From positions 29,200 to 93,199 of the forward strand of contig NZ_KB235960.1 of NCBI RefSeq assembly GCF_000332355.1: a stretch of 64,000 nt of DNA, read 5' to 3'. This document shows positions 62,133 to 64,000 of this stretch, one piece after another. This stretch comes from Baaleninema simplex PCC 7105 (GTDB lineage Bacteria; Cyanobacteriota; Cyanobacteriia; Cyanobacteriales; Geitlerinemataceae). The notes under the pieces were generated by a model, which saw only the letters and a list, made by a program, of their open reading frames with translations, had not been told where the DNA came from and searched no databases. The position numbers were made by a program, and so were the translations under genes. The number at the start of each line of letters is the position of its first letter. Positions within the stretch are counted from its first letter, which is position 1.

Positions 62133-63176
62133 CTATTCTAGCTCTTCTAAGGCACGCTCGATCGAACCTCTTAATGCCCTCGGAGATACCCAGAAAGGGG
62201 AGGGGGCGTCGCTGTTAATATATTCGTCTAGGATCGCTAAAGCATTTAAAAGTGCGGCTTTTGCATAATTTCGACTGAGTGTATTGTTCCCATCTTCTCC
62301 CGCTAAACTTAGCCAAGCGTAGGCCACTTGATACAGTTCGTGTTTGTCTGCTAAAAAATCCGAGAGATTTTGCCCTTCTGGCTTTATCCAACCTTCACTC
62401 TCATGCATACCATCGAGGTCACCCGATAACGCCGCCCTAACTAGATCGAGCTTTTTTCCATAAAATTCTGCAGCAAGTACTACTTGTATTCTAGGGTTGC
62501 CTATGAATTGTTCAACAGTCACTCCTTCATCTGCGATATCATTAGCAGAAAGTTGAAAAGCTCCATAATGTCCCTGGCGATTATCTGCTGTCCAATCACC
62601 ACCACTAGACTCGGTAGGTACAATAGACATTAAAAATAACCCAACTTCCAGGCTGACAACCCCTGCCTCTATGAACTCGATCATGTCCTCTACAAAGTCT
62701 TGTCTGAGAGGCCCTGGAAAGATTCCCTCAGCGGTCGCTTTGAAAATCTCACCTTCGAGGACGTACTCATCCGAGTTTTGAGCAATTTCTCCCACAGGTG
62801 TTTCGGGTGCTACATCTTGCTCGATCGCCTTGGTTGCTGCGGTTTGCTCTTCCTTTTCCCATTCATCGAGCACCTCAATTATCTCGAATCCGAGTTCCTG
62901 TAGCGTTTGTTGCTCTTCCTCAGTCAGCGTTGGTTGAGTTTGCTGTCCTTCTTCTGTCGGTTGTGACGCTTGTTGCTCTTCCTCTGGCGCAAAATAGGGC
63001 AGATTCGCCAACTCTTCCGAACTCGGAAAGAAACCGTCAGTCTGTGGAGAAGTCGCCTCAGCCACCCCCTGAGCGGCTCTGCGCTCGTGGCTCCAAGCCA
63101 AAGGTTGCGGGAAAGGGACGCTCGGCTGTGGGACCGCCTGGGGAGACGCTTTTTTAGAATGAGAGGCTCGTTCCAC
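62133..63176 (-). CDS. probable eCIS-associated protein with lysozyme-like domain
   Basis: About 347 residues from GTG 63176 (VERASHSKKASPQAVPQPS), which has AAGG just upstream. An ATG at 63275 would add 33 residues but overlap the divergent gene's start. The N-terminal 150 residues are Pro/Gln/Glu-rich and disordered; the basic Ser/Lys start followed by Pro-rich sequence resembles proteins loaded by extracellular contractile injection systems. The C-terminal part has IVPTESSGGDWTADNRQGHYGAFQLSANDIADEG, the layout of a lysozyme/transglycosylase-like fold (catalytic Glu, then GAFQLS). It could be a peptidoglycan-cutting baseplate or effector protein. Context is the divergent eCIS ATPase gene. 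Confidence 0.5.
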   Translation of the reverse strand: MERASHSKKASPQAVPQPSVPFPQPLAWSHERRAAQGVAEATSPQTDGFFPSSEELANLPYFAPEEEQQASQPTEEGQQTQPTLTEEEQQTLQELGFEIIEVLDEWEKEEQTAATKAIEQDVAPETPVGEIAQNSDEYVLEGEIFKATAEGIFPGPLRQDFVEDMIEFIEAGVVSLEVGLFLMSIVPTESSGGDWTADNRQGHYGAFQLSANDIADEGVTVEQFIGNPRIQVVLAAEFYGKKLDLVRAALSGDLDGMHESEGWIKPEGQNLSDFLADKHELYQVAYAWLSLAGEDGNNTLSRNYAKAALLNALAILDEYINSDAPSPFWVSPRALRGSIERALEELE

Positions 63177-63273
63177 GATCGACCTTGTTAAACTCACCAA
63201 TCTGACTTTAAAATTACCCCCCAGATCGTTAAAGTTTTTTCTAATTTTCCAATCTGAACCCAACACCAGACCC

Positions 63274-63993
63274 ATGACACTCGATCGATCCGCTCAGTGG
63301 CCGGCTGGCGATCACCGCTATCTCATGGCTGAAATTGGACTCGTCCGTCAAATGCTAGAGGCCCAGGGAACGAACCCCACCGAAATCGCCTCACCTTCCC
63401 CCAATCCCAACCCCAATACACCGATCTTCATCGCCGAAACAATGGCGTTTCCCCCCGCACTCGATCGACTCTGTCAAACCTTTTCACTCTCAACCTTCGA
63501 GCGTCGCGTTTTAGTCTTCTGCGCGGGCATGGAATTAGACCCAACCTTTGAAAGACTCTGCCAAAAAGTTGCCGGAGACGCTCAACGCGCTTATCCCACC
63601 TTTCAACTGGCAATGGCGTTATTTTCAGACTTTCATTGGACGGCACTTCGCGACAGTTCGCCCTTACATCACTATCAACTCATCGAAGTTCGCGAGAGTC
63701 CTCTCATCTCGAGCGCCCTGAGAATCGATCGCTCCGTTCTCTATTACTTAATGGGTCAACCTTATCGAGATCCCTATCTCTTTCCCTTTTTCCAAGAACT
63801 CAACTCCCTCGAGACTTCCATCCCTCTTTCTTCAAACGCTCGAGAAACGATCGCCAAAATCGAGAATTTAAACGTCGATCGAACATCCCAACCCCCAACC
63901 CACTTAGGGTTTGCTGAAAAAGTTATCAAAAGCTGGGGGTGGAAAATGAACAAGAAGCCGTCTTGCTCAAGGTATAAATCTGAATTGACTTAA
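63274..63993 (+). pseudogene. eCIS AAA+ ATPase (Afp15-like), N-terminal part, interrupted
   Basis: The first about 205 residues match the N-terminal domain I remember for ATPases encoded in extracellular contractile injection system loci: AQWPAGDHRYLMAEIGLVRQMLE, FSLSTFERRVLVFCAGMELDPTFERLCQKVAGDAQRAYPTFQLAMALF, HWTALRDSSPLHHYQLIEV, and SSALRIDRSVLYYLMG. The P-loop AAA+ module that should follow is missing. From about 63904 the DNA changes to CTTAGGGTTTGCTGAAAAAG, which looks like an insertion-sequence end, and the frame closes at 63993. So the gene is split; the rest may continue beyond the inserted element outside the window. Confidence 0.6.
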
Positions 63994-64000
63994 CTCGTCC
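63904..64000. mobile_element. left end of an insertion sequence (continues past window)
   Basis: TTAGGGTTTGCTGAAAAAG at the point where eCIS ATPase similarity stops resembles the terminal repeat of cyanobacterial IS elements as I remember it. The transposase would lie past position 64000. Confidence 0.4.

Overview
This window is cyanobacterial chromosome. The octamer GCGATCGC (HIP1) and its GATCGC core occur throughout, and many genes belong to cyanobacterial families: hetZ and a PatU-like partner, CBS-CP12, ggpS/GG hydrolase, DUF2996, DUF4278, a CYP120-type P450 and a cyanobacteriochrome. HetZ/PatU-type genes, large intergenic spaces, many small inverted-repeat elements, two TnpB elements, an IscB/HEARO-like RNA element and genes of an extracellular contractile injection system (eCIS) point to a filamentous cyanobacterium. 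No heterocyst-specific gene is seen, so hetZ alone does not prove heterocysts.

Layout. 1-7 kb: end of a 2OG-Fe(II) oxygenase, the overlapping pair hetZ and PatU-like gene, an HNH endonuclease, an MFS transporter, a TPR protein followed at 13 bp by a small FPD-repeat protein that I read as a 7(1) septoil-knot protein, and a single-domain DXCF-type cyanobacteriochrome GAF. 7-12 kb: TRAP permease pair (dctQM), an IS607-type element with decayed tnpA and intact tnpB, and a solitary modB. 12-20 kb: a TonB-like protein with a long Pro/Thr repeat, tRNA-Gly(UCC), holB, larC, a tnpB-only element bounded by near-identical hairpins, a YrdC/YciO protein and a second HetZ paralogue. 20-34 kb: DUF2996, purL, thioredoxin-NHL, P450, two pentapeptide-repeat proteins, an SDR, and a ClC-CBS-USP fusion. 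34-39 kb: CBS-CP12, RTX protein, YdcF, NfeD-like, EEP phosphatase, pcrA. 39-47 kb: a compatible-solute locus for glucosylglycerol (HAD phosphatase, ggpS and glpD on one strand; glucosylglycerol hydrolase divergent). 47-56 kb: rbgA, usp, pgk, a strongly structured RNA element, a DUF433 remnant, nested MITEs, ftsH, phoX. 56-62 kb: three leucine-rich-repeat envelope proteins, the outer two being recent duplicates around an inverted relative. 62-64 kb: a divergent pair that looks like the edge of an eCIS locus, with the AAA+ ATPase gene apparently broken by an insertion sequence.

The compatible-solute genes form the clearest pathway: GgpS makes glucosylglycerol-phosphate, the HAD protein could dephosphorylate it, GlpD handles glycerol-3-phosphate, and the hydrolase removes glucosylglycerol when salt falls. 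CBS-CP12, pgk and glpD touch central carbon metabolism. The rest are mostly single housekeeping or envelope genes. The window is rich in short mobile repeats: a 57-bp GGTGCGTGAC-ended element (6 copies), a 33-nt perfect hairpin (3 copies), and three MITE types. They sit in intergenic DNA and in one case supply a stop codon.

Functional names rest on sequence motifs and recalled family features; no database search was run.
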